Source: Pseudomonas brassicacearum subsp. brassicacearum
GTDB taxonomy: Bacteria > Pseudomonadota > Gammaproteobacteria > Pseudomonadales > Pseudomonadaceae
Assembly: GCF_008801605.1 (NCBI RefSeq)
Contig: NZ_VZPJ01000004.1
Location: forward strand, 413,832-477,831
Length of the DNA stretch: 64,000 nt
Direction of reading: 5' to 3'
Each line of letters opens with the position of its first letter. Position 1 is the first letter of the stretch. A program made the position numbers and the translations under genes. This document shows positions 1-8,392 of the stretch, piece by piece. The notes under the pieces were generated by a model, which saw only the letters and a program-made list of their open reading frames with translations, searched no databases and had not been told where the DNA came from.

Positions 1-16
1 GCACAAATGCGATAGT

Positions 17-36
17 TTGTCCCACTGACAGGACAA
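17..36. promoter_or_regulatory. Candidate LysR operator before the first gene
   Basis: Inverted repeat TTGTCC-N8-GGACAA ends 11 bases before the LysR start codon. LysR proteins usually bind dyads of this kind near their own promoter. The partner gene would lie left of the window, so the assignment is inference. Confidence 0.35.
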
Positions 37-47
37 TCGAGTTCAAC

Positions 48-956
48 ATGCAAGACCTCAATGACTTGTACTACTTCGCCAAAGTCGTCGAAGCCGGCGG
101 TTTCGCGGCGGCCGGACGGTTGCTGGGCATTCCCAAGTCACGACTGTCGCGGCGCATCGCCGAGCTGGAAGAACGCCTCGGCGCCCGGTTGCTCCAGCGC
201 ACCACCCGCCAATTGAAATTGACCGCGGTCGGCGAACGTTATCTGCGCCATTGCCAGGCCATGTTGCTGGAGGCCGAAATGGCCGACGAAGCGGTGGCGA
301 GCATGTCCAGCGAACCCCGTGGCCGATTGCGGGTGTCGAGCCCGGTGGGGCTGGCCCACCAGTTTCTGCCGGTAGTGATCGAAACCTTCCTGGTGAAATA
401 CCCTTTGGTGCAACTGGATATGACCCTGCTCAACCGGCGGGTGGACTTGATCGGCGAAGGCATCGATGTGGCGTTGCGCGTGCGCGACCTGGGGGACGAG
501 GATCCCTTGCTGATGACCCGGCGCCTGCGCCAGGCGCGGCTGATGATGGTTGCCAGCCCGGCCTTTGTCGAAGGACGGCGGATCGAAACCCCGGATGACC
601 TCAAACAGTTGCCGGTGCTGGGGGCATTGGAAGCCGATCGCCAGGTGCACCTGCGCCTGGTCAGCGCAGATGGGCAGCGTGTGGAACTGGGCCTGGAAGC
701 CCGCCTGGGCATTGACGACTTCATTGTGCGCCGCGCCTGTACCCTCGCCGGCCTGGGCTTCACTTTATTGCCGAGCATGTATTGCGAGCAGGAATTGCAG
801 GACGGCACACTGGTGGAACTCTTGCCTGGATGGTCATCGCCCGATGGCTGGCTCCAGGCGGTCTACCCGCATCGGCGCGGCATGCTGCCAGCGGTGCGTG
901 CATGGATCGATCATTTGGTGGAAGCCTTCGAGGGCTGTGGAGATAGAACGATATGA
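48..956 (+). CDS. LysR-family transcriptional regulator
   Basis: A 302-aa LysR-type DNA-binding regulator. Residues about 3-62 form the winged helix-turn-helix (the stretch LGIPKSRLSRRIAELEERLG is the recognition region), and about 90-290 is the periplasmic-binding-like effector domain. The length is normal for the family. It resembles the large CrgA/DsdC-like group in which the regulator often controls a divergent redox enzyme, but the neighbour is outside the window. Its stop overlaps the start of the next gene (ATGA), so the two are probably co-transcribed. Effector and target are unknown. A TTGTCC/GGACAA dyad sits just upstream and could be its operator. Confidence 0.9.
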   Translation: MQDLNDLYYFAKVVEAGGFAAAGRLLGIPKSRLSRRIAELEERLGARLLQRTTRQLKLTAVGERYLRHCQAMLLEAEMADEAVASMSSEPRGRLRVSSPVGLAHQFLPVVIETFLVKYPLVQLDMTLLNRRVDLIGEGIDVALRVRDLGDEDPLLMTRRLRQARLMMVASPAFVEGRRIETPDDLKQLPVLGALEADRQVHLRLVSADGQRVELGLEARLGIDDFIVRRACTLAGLGFTLLPSMYCEQELQDGTLVELLPGWSSPDGWLQAVYPHRRGMLPAVRAWIDHLVEAFEGCGDRTI

Positions 957-1303
957 GGTTGAGCGAAGAGGATGTCGCGCAGTTTTGCCTGGGCCTGCCC
1001 GGCGCCAGGGAGGACTACAAATGGGGTGGCGTACGGGTATTTTCCATTGCCGGGAACAAGATGTTCGCCCTGCAGGGCCTGCGAGGCGACTCGCTGGCGT
1101 TCAAGGTCGACAAGGATCTGTTCCTGGGCCATTGCGACCGGCCGGGCATTCATCCCGCCCCTTACCTGGCGCGGGCCCAGTGGGTCATCATGCAGGTGCC
1201 CTACCCGCTGGGTGCCGAAGAGCTGCGTGGTCTGCTGCAACGCTCACACCAATTGGTGGTCAGCAAATTGTCCAAGCGCACGCAGGTGGGCTTGTTGCTC
1301 TAG
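953..1303 (+). CDS. MmcQ/YjbR family protein
   Basis: A 116-aa protein of the MmcQ/YjbR family, a small alpha/beta fold with a CyaY-like shape that is often annotated as DNA-binding although no general biochemical role is established. The family pattern is visible in the N-terminal half: GAREDYKWGG, then VFSIAGNKMFAL, and a central SLAFKVDKDLF strand. The start codon overlaps the LysR stop by four bases (ATGA), indicating translational coupling with the regulator. It converges with the DUF1294 gene only four bases away, and no clear terminator is seen in the gap. Function is not predicted beyond family membership. Confidence 0.85.
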   Translation: MRLSEEDVAQFCLGLPGAREDYKWGGVRVFSIAGNKMFALQGLRGDSLAFKVDKDLFLGHCDRPGIHPAPYLARAQWVIMQVPYPLGAEELRGLLQRSHQLVVSKLSKRTQVGLLL

Positions 1304-1307
1304 CCAT

Positions 1308-1727
1308 TCAGAACAGATAGCTGCCCAGGAACAATTGGTCGATCCAGAACACCTGGTGCAGCAGCACGATGAACCAGAACACGACCTGAAACGATACTTT
1401 GCGGGTCTTGTGGCGAAACAGCTGCTGGGCCAGCAAGGCTCCGGGCCAACCGCCGGCCAGCTCCACCGCATGCAGCACGTTCTCCGGGGTGCGCCAGGTG
1501 TCGGCGCGCGCCTTGCGCTTGTCGCTCCAGTACAGCAGGAACGCCACCACGCTGACGACGCCGTAAGCCACCATCGGCACCCACGACACCGCCCGCAGCC
1601 CGAACAGGAGCGAACCGAACAACGGCAAGGCACAGAGCAGCGCAAACACCATCAGTTTGAGCCGCAGGTGCTGCACGCTGCCTTCAGCATTGCGCCCGGC
1701 GCGTTTGCGGCTGCCTGATTCGTTCAT
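1308..1727 (-). CDS. DUF1294 membrane protein
   Basis: A 139-aa protein with a basic N-terminal tail ([11 protein letters not shown]), two hydrophobic helices around residues 25-68, the DUF1294 signature [18 protein letters not shown] near 70-87, [18 protein letters not shown] and a final hydrophobic segment near 112-130. Most DUF1294 proteins have an N-terminal cold-shock domain fused to this membrane part; here the cold-shock domain is absent and only a short charged leader remains. The start overlaps the uppP stop (ATGA), so it is co-transcribed with uppP. No function is known for the family. Confidence 0.85.
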   Translation of the reverse strand: MNESGSRKRAGRNAEGSVQHLRLKLMVFALLCALPLFGSLLFGLRAVSWVPMVAYGVVSVVAFLLYWSDKRKARADTWRTPENVLHAVELAGGWPGALLAQQLFRHKTRKVSFQVVFWFIVLLHQVFWIDQLFLGSYLF

Positions 1728-2554
1728 GGCTTGGCAGCGGTCCAGTCTACCCAGCCGAACTGCCAGGTTGCCAGGATCAACAGGCCGAAGGCGATTCGAT
1801 ACCAGGCGAACACGGCGTAGCTGTGGCTGGCGATGAATCGCAGCAGGCCCTTGACCGCAATCATGGCGAAAATGAACGCCGTGACGAAGCCAATGGCGAA
1901 CACCGGGAAATCCGTCGGGACGAACAACTCACGGTATTTGTAGCCCGAGTAGACTGCCGCGCCGACCATGGTCGGCATCGCCAGGAAGAACGAAAACTCG
2001 GTAGCGGTTTTACGCGACAGCCCGAACAGCAGGCCACCGATGATGGTCGCACCGGAACGGGAGGTGCCTGGGATCATCGCAATGCATTGGGCCAGGCCGA
2101 CCTTCAGCGCGTCCTTCCAGGATATCTCGTCCACAGTTTCAGCGTGCACCTGGTGCTGGCGCTTCTCGGCCCAGAGCATCACCAGGCCGCCCACCACCAA
2201 CGCGGTGGCCACCGTGATCGGGTTGAACAGGTAGTGGTGGATCCAGTCGGCTAACAGCACGCCCAAGACCACGGCAGGCAGGAAGGCGATCAGCAGGTTG
2301 GCGGTAAAGCGGCGGGCGCTGGGTTGCGTCGGCAGGCCCAGCACCACGTCGAAGATCTTGCGCCGGAACTCCCAGACCACCGCCAGGATCGCGCCGAGCT
2401 GGATGATAATGTTGAACGCCATCGCGCGCTCGCCACCGAACTCAAGCAAGTCGGCGACAATGATCTGGTGCCCGGTGCTGGAAATCGGCAGAAACTCCGT
2501 CAAGCCTTCCACTACGCCAAGAATCAATGCCGAAAAGGCAGTCCACAAATCCAT
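1724..2554 (-). CDS. uppP: Undecaprenyl-diphosphate phosphatase
   Basis: UppP/BacA, 276 aa, an inner-membrane enzyme that dephosphorylates undecaprenyl pyrophosphate to recycle the lipid carrier for peptidoglycan and O-antigen; extra copies give bacitracin resistance. Both family signatures are present: [14 protein letters not shown] at residues 16-29 and the phosphatase-like PGTSRSG segment around 160-170, followed by [22 protein letters not shown]. About eight hydrophobic helices are visible and the length is typical. The gene leads an operon with the DUF1294 gene. Its start faces the chemoreceptor gene across a 274-bp gap. Confidence 0.96.
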   Translation of the reverse strand: MDLWTAFSALILGVVEGLTEFLPISSTGHQIIVADLLEFGGERAMAFNIIIQLGAILAVVWEFRRKIFDVVLGLPTQPSARRFTANLLIAFLPAVVLGVLLADWIHHYLFNPITVATALVVGGLVMLWAEKRQHQVHAETVDEISWKDALKVGLAQCIAMIPGTSRSGATIIGGLLFGLSRKTATEFSFFLAMPTMVGAAVYSGYKYRELFVPTDFPVFAIGFVTAFIFAMIAVKGLLRFIASHSYAVFAWYRIAFGLLILATWQFGWVDWTAAKP

Positions 2555-2828
2555 TCATCCCCCAAAAAAGACGCTGTTCATGCAGGTCTTATCAATATTC
2601 AAGTGTCATGCAGGTACCCCCGCAGCGGGTGCACGATAACCGCGACCTTTCAAAAAAAACCAATGAAAAATGAGAACCGGCTCAGGTTTTGCGCTGCGGG
2701 GCCGAAATCCTATCAGACAAGCCCTGATAACGCTGCCGCGTTGTGACTCAGGTCAATTACCGATAGCGGCCGGGCGCTACAGTGCCGGCCGTCGATATGA
2801 CAAGAATAAAAAACCGGAGTGACAGCGT

Positions 2829-4463
2829 ATGAATAGCTTGCGCAGTGTGTCGATCAGCCGACGCTTGTGGCTCATCCTGGTCGTGGCCATCGTGATGTTG
2901 TTCACGCTCGGCGCCTTGATGCTTAAACAGATCCACGCCGACCTCTACCAAGCCAAGGTGCAGAAAACCCAGCATGTGGTACAGACCGCCAGCGGCGTGC
3001 TGACTTACTACCAAGGCCTGGAAGCTGCCGGTACCCTGACCCGTGACGCCGCGCAAAAGCAGGCCCTCAGCGCCGTGCGTGGCCTGCGCTATAACCAGAG
3101 TGACTATTTCTGGATCAACGACCTGACGCCGGTCATGATCATGCACCCGGCCAACCCGAAGCTTGAAGGCCAGAACCTCTCGGCCATCCGCGACCCGAAC
3201 GGCTATGCGCTGTTCAACGAGATGGTTGCCATCGCCAAGTCAAAGGGCGCCGGCATGATCAACTACCTCTGGCCGAAACCGGGCGCCGAGGCCCCGGTGG
3301 GCAAGACCTCCTACGTCCAACTGTTCGAACCCTGGGGCTGGATCATCGGCTCAGGCGTGTACGTGGATGACGTCCAGGCCGAGTTCCAATCCCAGGTAAT
3401 CAAGGCCTCGGTGGTCGGTTTGATCATCACCCTGCTCATGGGCCTGCTGTTGACCCTGATCGTGCGCAGCATCGTCGGCCCGTTGCAGGAAACGGTCAAC
3501 GCCATGGCCAACATCGCCAGCGGCGAGAGCGACCTGACCCGCACCCTCGACACCCACGGCCAGGACGAAGTCACGCAACTGGCGCGGCATTTCAACGCCT
3601 TTACCGCCAAGCTGCGGCAAGTGGTGACCCAACTGCAAGCTTCGGCCAGTGCGCTGGGGCAATCTTCCAGCGAATTGGGCAACGACGCGGCGCAGGCTCA
3701 GGAACGCAGCCAGCAGCAGTCGCAACAAATGGAACTGGTAGCGACCGCGATCAATGAAGTCACCTATGGCGTGCAGGACGTGGCCAAGAACGCCGAGCAC
3801 GCGGCCAGTGAGATGCGCGACGCCGAATCCCAGGCCCAGCAAGGCCAGGTCAACATCGATGGCAGCTTGCAGCAGATCGACCGCCTGTCCCAGACCATCG
3901 ACCAGGCAGTGGAAGTGATCCGCACCCTGGCGAGTGAAAGCACCCAGATTGGCAGCGTGCTGGAGGTGATTCGCTCCATTGCCGAGCAGACCAACCTGCT
4001 GGCTCTCAACGCCGCGATCGAAGCCGCCCGTGCCGGCGAACAAGGCCGGGGCTTTGCGGTGGTCGCCGATGAAGTGCGGCTGCTGGCCCAGCGTACGCAG
4101 AAGTCCACTGCAGAGATCCAGGCGATGATCGAGCGCCTGCAAAGCCATTCCGAAGCTGCCGTGAAAGTCATCAGCGACAGCAGCCGTGCCTCGCAACTGA
4201 CGATTGAACAAGCCGGCCTGGCCGGTGCCAGCCTCAACGCCATCGGCCAGGCCCTGCGCAATCTCAACAGCCTGAACGCCTCCATCGCCAGCGCCACCCT
4301 GCAACAGGCCCATGTGGTGGAAGACATCAACCAGAACGTCACCCAGGCCGCCGGCCTGTCCCACAGCACCGCCATGGCCGCCGAACAATCCAGCCAGGCA
4401 AGCACCCGTCTCAAGGCGTTGAGTGAACAGTTGAACGGGTTGCTCACGCAGTTCCGGGTCTGA
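2829..4463 (+). CDS. Methyl-accepting chemotaxis protein, single Cache sensor
   Basis: A 544-aa transmembrane chemoreceptor. A first helix at about 12-32 is followed by a periplasmic single-Cache domain (about 35-190, with the typical [15 protein letters not shown] and [12 protein letters not shown] segments), a second helix at about 192-212, a HAMP domain to about 265 and a long signalling domain. The hairpin tip [20 protein letters not shown] and the following [11 protein letters not shown], which bind CheA and CheW, are intact. Single-Cache receptors of this type often sense small organic acids, but the ligand cannot be read here. It has no cheR-binding pentapeptide at the C-terminus (ends LLTQFRV) and no che neighbours, so it probably joins the main chemotaxis arrays. 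Confidence 0.93.
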   Translation: MNSLRSVSISRRLWLILVVAIVMLFTLGALMLKQIHADLYQAKVQKTQHVVQTASGVLTYYQGLEAAGTLTRDAAQKQALSAVRGLRYNQSDYFWINDLTPVMIMHPANPKLEGQNLSAIRDPNGYALFNEMVAIAKSKGAGMINYLWPKPGAEAPVGKTSYVQLFEPWGWIIGSGVYVDDVQAEFQSQVIKASVVGLIITLLMGLLLTLIVRSIVGPLQETVNAMANIASGESDLTRTLDTHGQDEVTQLARHFNAFTAKLRQVVTQLQASASALGQSSSELGNDAAQAQERSQQQSQQMELVATAINEVTYGVQDVAKNAEHAASEMRDAESQAQQGQVNIDGSLQQIDRLSQTIDQAVEVIRTLASESTQIGSVLEVIRSIAEQTNLLALNAAIEAARAGEQGRGFAVVADEVRLLAQRTQKSTAEIQAMIERLQSHSEAAVKVISDSSRASQLTIEQAGLAGASLNAIGQALRNLNSLNASIASATLQQAHVVEDINQNVTQAAGLSHSTAMAAEQSSQASTRLKALSEQLNGLLTQFRV

Positions 4464-4481
4464 AGATCGGTAGACCACCCC

Positions 4482-4660
4482 TGTGGGAGCGAGCCTGCTC
4501 GCGAATGCGGTTTGATTTGATCGTTCCCACGCTCCGCGTGGGAATGCATCCCGTGACGCTCTGCGTCACATTCCAGAAGCGGAACGCAGAGCGTCCCTGG
4601 CGACATTCCCACGCAGGAGCGTGGGAACGATCGTAATCCCTTGCTCGCGATAGCGACGGT
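4482..4660. repeat. REP sequence interrupted by a hairpin repeat
   Basis: A REP half (CTGTGGGAGCGAGCCTGCTC, from 4482) and a REP-like tail (CTTGCTCGCGATAGCGAC, about 4640) flank a 114-bp element at 4519-4632. The element has perfect 17-base terminal inverted arms beginning GATCGTTCCCACGCTCC, and further internal dyads. It looks like one dispersed repeat sitting inside another. It fills most of the 277-bp gap before pnuC. Confidence 0.8.
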
Positions 4661-4740
4661 ACATTCAACATTGGTATTGGAGCTGTCCACGCCATAGCGT
4701 TTACAATCGCCGCCCTCTTCTATTTCCCCAAGGAACCGCC

Positions 4741-5304
4741 ATGTCCGGGCTTGAACTGTTTGCCGCAGCCCTCGGCGTGATCGCCGTCTGGTTGACCGTC
4801 AAGCAGAACCCCTGGTGCTGGCCGATCGGCCTGGTCATGGTGTTGCTGTACAGCTGGATTTTTTTCGAGGTGAAGTTGTACTCGGACATGCTGCTGCAGG
4901 TTGTCTACGCGGTGCTGCAACTCTACGGTTGGTGGCAATGGACCCGCGCCGGGCACAATCATGATGGACGCCAGGTCAGCCGCCTCGGCGGGTCGTCAGT
5001 GCTGTTCGGCCTGGCTATCGGTGCGGCAGGCAGCCTGCTGTTGGGCGCCGCCATGGCCCACTGGACCGATGCCGCCCAGCCCTGGCTCGATGCGGCGCTC
5101 ACCGGTTTCAGCCTCGTGGCCCAGTGGTGGATGGCGCAAAAACGCGTGCAATGCTGGCCGCTGTGGATTGCCCTGGACGTGATCTTCGTCGGCCTGTTCA
5201 TCTACAAGGGCTTGCACCTGACAGCGGCGCTCTACGCTCTGTTCACCCTGCTGGCCGTACAAGGCTGGCGGGAATGGCGCGCCGACCCGGCCCTGCGCGC
5301 ATGA
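4741..5304 (+). CDS. pnuC: Nicotinamide riboside transporter PnuC
   Basis: PnuC-family facilitator, 187 aa with about seven hydrophobic helices, importing nicotinamide riboside (or a related vitamin in some subfamilies). Family motifs are seen: KQNPWCWPIGLVMVLLY near residues 21-37, and QLYGWWQWTRAG near 60-71. A purine-rich AAGGA lies 7 bases before the ATG. The stop overlaps the ATG of a NadR-like kinase gene (ATGA). The pairing supports nicotinamide riboside as substrate rather than thiamine or riboflavin, because import through PnuC is driven by phosphorylation inside the cell. Confidence 0.93.
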   Translation: MSGLELFAAALGVIAVWLTVKQNPWCWPIGLVMVLLYSWIFFEVKLYSDMLLQVVYAVLQLYGWWQWTRAGHNHDGRQVSRLGGSSVLFGLAIGAAGSLLLGAAMAHWTDAAQPWLDAALTGFSLVAQWWMAQKRVQCWPLWIALDVIFVGLFIYKGLHLTAALYALFTLLAVQGWREWRADPALRA

Positions 5305-5825
5305 AGGTGGTGGTGCTGACCGGCCCGGAATCCAGCGGCAAGAGTTGGCTGGCGGCGCAATTGCAGGAACACTTTGGTGGCGTGCGGGTGGATGAGTACG
5401 TGCGCCATTTCATGGAGCAGACCCAACGCGATACCTGCCTGGCCGACATCACCGACATCGCCTCCGGCCAACTGGCCTGGGAAGATGAGGCGCGTGCCCG
5501 CCGGCCGGCGCTGTTGATCCTCGACACTCACCTGCTGAGCAACATCCTCTGGAGCCAGACCCTGTTCGGCGACTGCCCGGACTGGCTCGAACCGGCCTTG
5601 CTGACCCGCCATTACGACGTGCACCTGCTGCTGAGCCCCGAGCAGGTCGAATGGACCGGCGACGGCTTGCGTTGCCAACCTGAACTGGCTGAACGGCTGG
5701 CGTTTTTTGAAGCGATCGAGGCTTGGCTGAGCGGACACCGGCAACCGTTCCAGGTCATTGAAGGCGATTGGGCGCAACGCCAACAGCAAGTGTTCGCCGT
5801 CGTTAGCCAGCTGCTTCAAGCCTGA
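5301..5825 (+). CDS. NadR-like nicotinamide riboside kinase (AAA ATPase)
   Basis: A 174-aa P-loop protein matching the ribosylnicotinamide kinase domain of NadR. The Walker A motif GPESSGKS is at residues 8-15, and an acidic stretch LLILDTH near 73-79 fits the substrate/Mg site. It lacks the NadR helix-turn-helix and the NMN adenylyltransferase domain, so it is a stand-alone kinase. The start was placed at the ATG overlapping the pnuC stop rather than at an upstream in-frame ATG inside pnuC, because the Walker A motif then lies near the N-terminus as usual. With PnuC it forms a two-gene salvage unit: uptake and trapping of nicotinamide riboside as NMN. Confidence 0.88.
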   Translation: MKVVVLTGPESSGKSWLAAQLQEHFGGVRVDEYVRHFMEQTQRDTCLADITDIASGQLAWEDEARARRPALLILDTHLLSNILWSQTLFGDCPDWLEPALLTRHYDVHLLLSPEQVEWTGDGLRCQPELAERLAFFEAIEAWLSGHRQPFQVIEGDWAQRQQQVFAVVSQLLQA

Positions 5826-5837
5826 TCGCGGGGTGAT

Positions 5838-6012
5838 CTGTTCCATTCTTGAAACAGCGCAGTCGCTCCAAACCCGGATCCAACGCCGCTTCACCAAATT
5901 GCCATCAAGACTGTCAAGCTTCTGAAACACCCGCCCAAAAGCCTGGATCCAGAGGCCTGGGACGGTAGGTGACCGGTTGGTCACCATGCACCTTGTCTCA
6001 GCGCTGAAACAG
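5838..6012 (+). promoter_or_regulatory. Three copies of a 20-bp motif upstream of fapA (candidate enhancers)
   Basis: Three 20-mers share the pattern YTGT-N8-YTGAAACA plus one base: 5838-5857 CTGTTCCATTCTTGAAACAG, 5911-5930 CTGTCAAGCTTCTGAAACAC and 5993-6012 TTGTCTCAGCGCTGAAACAG. The first and third approach a dyad TGTYYCA-N4-TGAAACA. They lie about 250, 180 and 100 bases before the predicted sigma-54 start, the usual range for activator sites. A further dyad GTGACC-N4-GGTCAC is at 5969-5984. The rest of the 319-bp gap has no gene. Confidence 0.6.
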
Positions 6013-6075
6013 GTTCCTTCCCCGGCATGCCCTCCGTAGCTCCAACTCGTTGAAATAAAAAACATTTCAAAATAC

Positions 6076-6089
6076 GGCACGACACCTGC
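6076..6089 (+). promoter_or_regulatory. Sigma-54 (-24/-12) promoter of fapA
   Basis: GGCACGACACCTGC has GG and GC separated by exactly 10 bases and matches the RpoN consensus TGGCACG-N4-TTGCW except for two positions. Transcription would start near 6100, giving a leader of about 45 bases before fapA. A sigma-54 activator gene lies at the far end of the operon. Confidence 0.75.
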
Positions 6090-6144
6090 TCTCCACCTTC
6101 GCAACGCTGACTAGGGCCAGCGTACCGAAGAAGGAATCAATGCC

Positions 6145-6591
6145 ATGGGGATTTTCGATAGGGGCATAACCTGTCTGCTGTTGATCGGCTGCGCCGCCAG
6201 CGCAACGCTCAGTCTGCCGGCACAGGCCGAGGGCAACGGCGTCATTGTCCTCAACCGTGACGTGCAGCCCATCGCAATTGGTCGCAACGGTGGCAAAGAC
6301 CCCTACCCGACCACCGTCAATGCCAACCCCTCTGAACGAATCCACCAGGCGACCGCCAGCACCGAACTGAGCGATGGCGAATTTGCCAGCGTGGCCAGCG
6401 GCTCGTCGATCCGCAACACCGTCAACCCGAATACCGGCGTGCAAGGCTTGAACGTCGTGACCAACCCCAACGGCATGCCGGGCATGAGTGCCGGTCACGG
6501 TGGCGGTAGCGGCGGCGCGATCTCCGGCACCATCAACCGCTCGTTGAGTTCAGGCCTGGCCCCGCTGGGTCGGCTCGCGGGAGGCCAGTGA
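6145..6591 (+). CDS. fapA: Functional amyloid accessory protein FapA
   Basis: First gene of the fap operon, 148 aa, with a Sec signal peptide (cleavage likely after AQA near residue 28). The mature part is low in complexity and rich in Asn, Gly, Ser and Thr, ending SLSSGLAPLGRLAGGQ. In Pseudomonas, FapA is an exported accessory factor that influences how much FapB or FapC enters the fibre; its exact role is unsettled. The assignment rests mostly on position before fapB and on size. The ATG has an AAGAAGGA ribosome site 9 bases upstream. It is separated from fapB by one base. Confidence 0.85.
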   Translation: MGIFDRGITCLLLIGCAASATLSLPAQAEGNGVIVLNRDVQPIAIGRNGGKDPYPTTVNANPSERIHQATASTELSDGEFASVASGSSIRNTVNPNTGVQGLNVVTNPNGMPGMSAGHGGGSGGAISGTINRSLSSGLAPLGRLAGGQ

Positions 6592-6592
6592 G

Positions 6593-7186
6593 ATGAAGCC
6601 AACCTTGTTTCTCCTCGCCCTGTTCATGCTTTCCCTGCTCAGCTCTTTCAACGTATTTGCCGATTCGGGTGCTGCAGCGGTCAGCAGCGCCAACCTGCAG
6701 GATTCCGGCAGCCATTACACCGGCAACTTCAACGTCAACCAGGCGGCCGGTGACCAGACCCAGCAGACCAACACCCGGGCGATCGCCATCGGCAGCCACG
6801 CCCAGGCCAGCACGAGCGTGCAGCAACGCGTCGACACGCCGGCCAACCCCTCCATGAATGCCACCGCTCGAATCGGCGGCCACTCCTTTACCAACGGCAA
6901 CGGTGTGCTGGGCGTCAACCAGTCCGCCGGGGCCAACAACCAGATGGCCAATGTCATGCGGGTGGGCATCAGTGCCCATCCGCAGAGCATTGATGACAGC
7001 GCCCTATCTCAACAGAACGTGGCGTTGCTACCGAACTCAGGAGCAACTGGCGCCCCAACCGGCAGTCGCCAGGTCGTTACCAGCGACCAGGCCTTCACCG
7101 GCAGCCGAGGGGTAATCCAGGTGAACCAGAGCGCCGGGGTGGGAAACCGTATGGCTAACACCCTGAGCATCCGAGTCGCTGATTGA
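6593..7186 (+). CDS. fapB: Minor amyloid subunit / nucleator FapB
   Basis: A 197-aa secreted amyloid protein. A signal peptide ends at about residue 23 (NVFA). Three imperfect repeats follow, each built around GxxxVNQxAGxxNxxxN: GNFNVNQAAGDQTQQTN, GVLGVNQSAGANNQMAN and GVIQVNQSAGVGNRMAN. FapB is known as a minor fibre component and probable nucleator of FapC polymerisation. The last repeat ends at the C-terminus, with no Cys pair here. A GGGAGG ribosome site overlaps the fapA end, so translation of the two is probably coupled. Confidence 0.92.
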   Translation: MKPTLFLLALFMLSLLSSFNVFADSGAAAVSSANLQDSGSHYTGNFNVNQAAGDQTQQTNTRAIAIGSHAQASTSVQQRVDTPANPSMNATARIGGHSFTNGNGVLGVNQSAGANNQMANVMRVGISAHPQSIDDSALSQQNVALLPNSGATGAPTGSRQVVTSDQAFTGSRGVIQVNQSAGVGNRMANTLSIRVAD

Positions 7187-7245
7187 CCCGGAGGCTACAT
7201 AAGAAAGTACCGACACTTAACCAACGACACGCAAGGAGAAACACC

Positions 7246-8223
7246 ATGAAACCTACAATGGCACTCAAACCATTGGTTTTCGCTCTCGCCGCGGTCATGA
7301 CAATGGCGGCACAGGCTGGAGGAAACGGCAACGGGCACGGTGATGATCACGGCCACCACGGTCCCAAAGGCCCAACGTGGGAAGAACAGCTGTCCATCAA
7401 CGCCAGCGCAATGGCTACCGTGATGGATGAGCAGAACAGCGACGGCAACGAGGTGCTCAACCAGGGCACTAAAAACACCGCCGAAGCTACCGATTCCCTC
7501 AATGGCAGCAACGGTAACATGGGGGCGAACATCGCCGCTGGCGACGGAAACCAACAAGACAACGCCGCAGCGCTGGCTACCGCTGACGAAAGCTTCATCT
7601 TCGGCTCGGCTGTCGCCGCCTCAAGTGCCACGCAAACCAATACCAACAACTATGTAAAAAACAACTCGACCCACAACAACGCCTCGCTCACCAATGCAGG
7701 CAACAACGGCTCCGGCAACATCGGCATCAACGTGACCGCCGGTAACTTCAACCAACAGAAAAACAACCTGGCCATCGCAGTGTCGGGTGGCCGTGTCGCA
7801 CAGGCCTCTGCCGAGGCCAATCAATCCTCCACCGGCCTTGTGGTCGACAACAAAGGCGTGCGGACCTACAAGACCGACACCCTCACCAGCACCTACAGCG
7901 CCTCCGGCACGTTCAAGGCCAAAGGTACCGGTACCGCCGAAGACGATCACGGCGGCTGGGACAACAAAGGCGGCGGCTATGGCGGCGGTCACGATGACGA
8001 CAAGTTCAAGTTCTCCGCCGTGGGGACCTTCGAGCTGGCCGGCAGCAACACCCAGCAGGTGCTGACCCGCGACGGTTGGAAAAACCCTGTGATCAACAAC
8101 GCCACCATGACCAACTCCATGAACGGCTTCTCCGGTAACGGCGGCGCCAACGTGTCGGCAGGCGTGGGCAACCAGCAGAGCAACTCGCTGTCCATCGCTG
8201 CCGGCTGCAAGGCTTGCATGTAA
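7246..8223 (+). CDS. fapC: Major functional amyloid subunit FapC
   Basis: The main fibre subunit of Pseudomonas biofilm amyloid, 325 aa. The start at 7246 is chosen for AAGGAG at -9 and an immediate signal peptide (cleavage after AQA, residue 24); an earlier in-frame ATG at 7183 lacks these. Three repeats carry the amyloid core pattern GxxGxNxxAGxxNQQxN: GANIAAGDGNQQDN, GINVTAGNFNQQKN and GANVSAGVGNQQSN. The second linker is about 100 residues long and contains an Asp/His/Gly-rich stretch (EDDHGG, GGGHDDDKF); the N-terminus is also His-rich (GHGDDHGHHG). The protein ends in CKACM, the CXXC motif conserved in FapC. Confidence 0.95.
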   Translation: MKPTMALKPLVFALAAVMTMAAQAGGNGNGHGDDHGHHGPKGPTWEEQLSINASAMATVMDEQNSDGNEVLNQGTKNTAEATDSLNGSNGNMGANIAAGDGNQQDNAAALATADESFIFGSAVAASSATQTNTNNYVKNNSTHNNASLTNAGNNGSGNIGINVTAGNFNQQKNNLAIAVSGGRVAQASAEANQSSTGLVVDNKGVRTYKTDTLTSTYSASGTFKAKGTGTAEDDHGGWDNKGGGYGGGHDDDKFKFSAVGTFELAGSNTQQVLTRDGWKNPVINNATMTNSMNGFSGNGGANVSAGVGNQQSNSLSIAAGCKACM

Positions 8224-8247
8224 AAAAGTACCGCTGTAGGGGCGAGT

Positions 8248-8355
8248 CTGTGGGAGCAAAGCTTGCTCGCGATGAGGTCGTTACATAAAACGCCTCTGTT
8301 GGTTGTAAAACCGCTATCGCGAGCAAGCGTTGCGCCCACGGACTCGCTCCCACAG
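8248..8355. repeat. REP doublet inside the fap operon
   Basis: Inverted REP halves (CTGTGGGAGCAAAGCTTGCT at the left, ending GCTCCCACAG at the right) lie between fapC and fapD. The right half is longer, with an extra GCGCCCACGGACTC inserted. The RNA would fold into a strong hairpin just after the fapC stop. Confidence 0.9.
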
Positions 8356-8392
8356 GGGGCTTTTTCCTGGATGCCCACTAGGCGTATTGATC

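Noticed and set aside
8248..8355. CRISPR-like interpretation of the GTGGGAGC repeats
   Set aside because: The units are inverted pairs scattered through the window, not regularly spaced direct repeats, and no cas genes are present.
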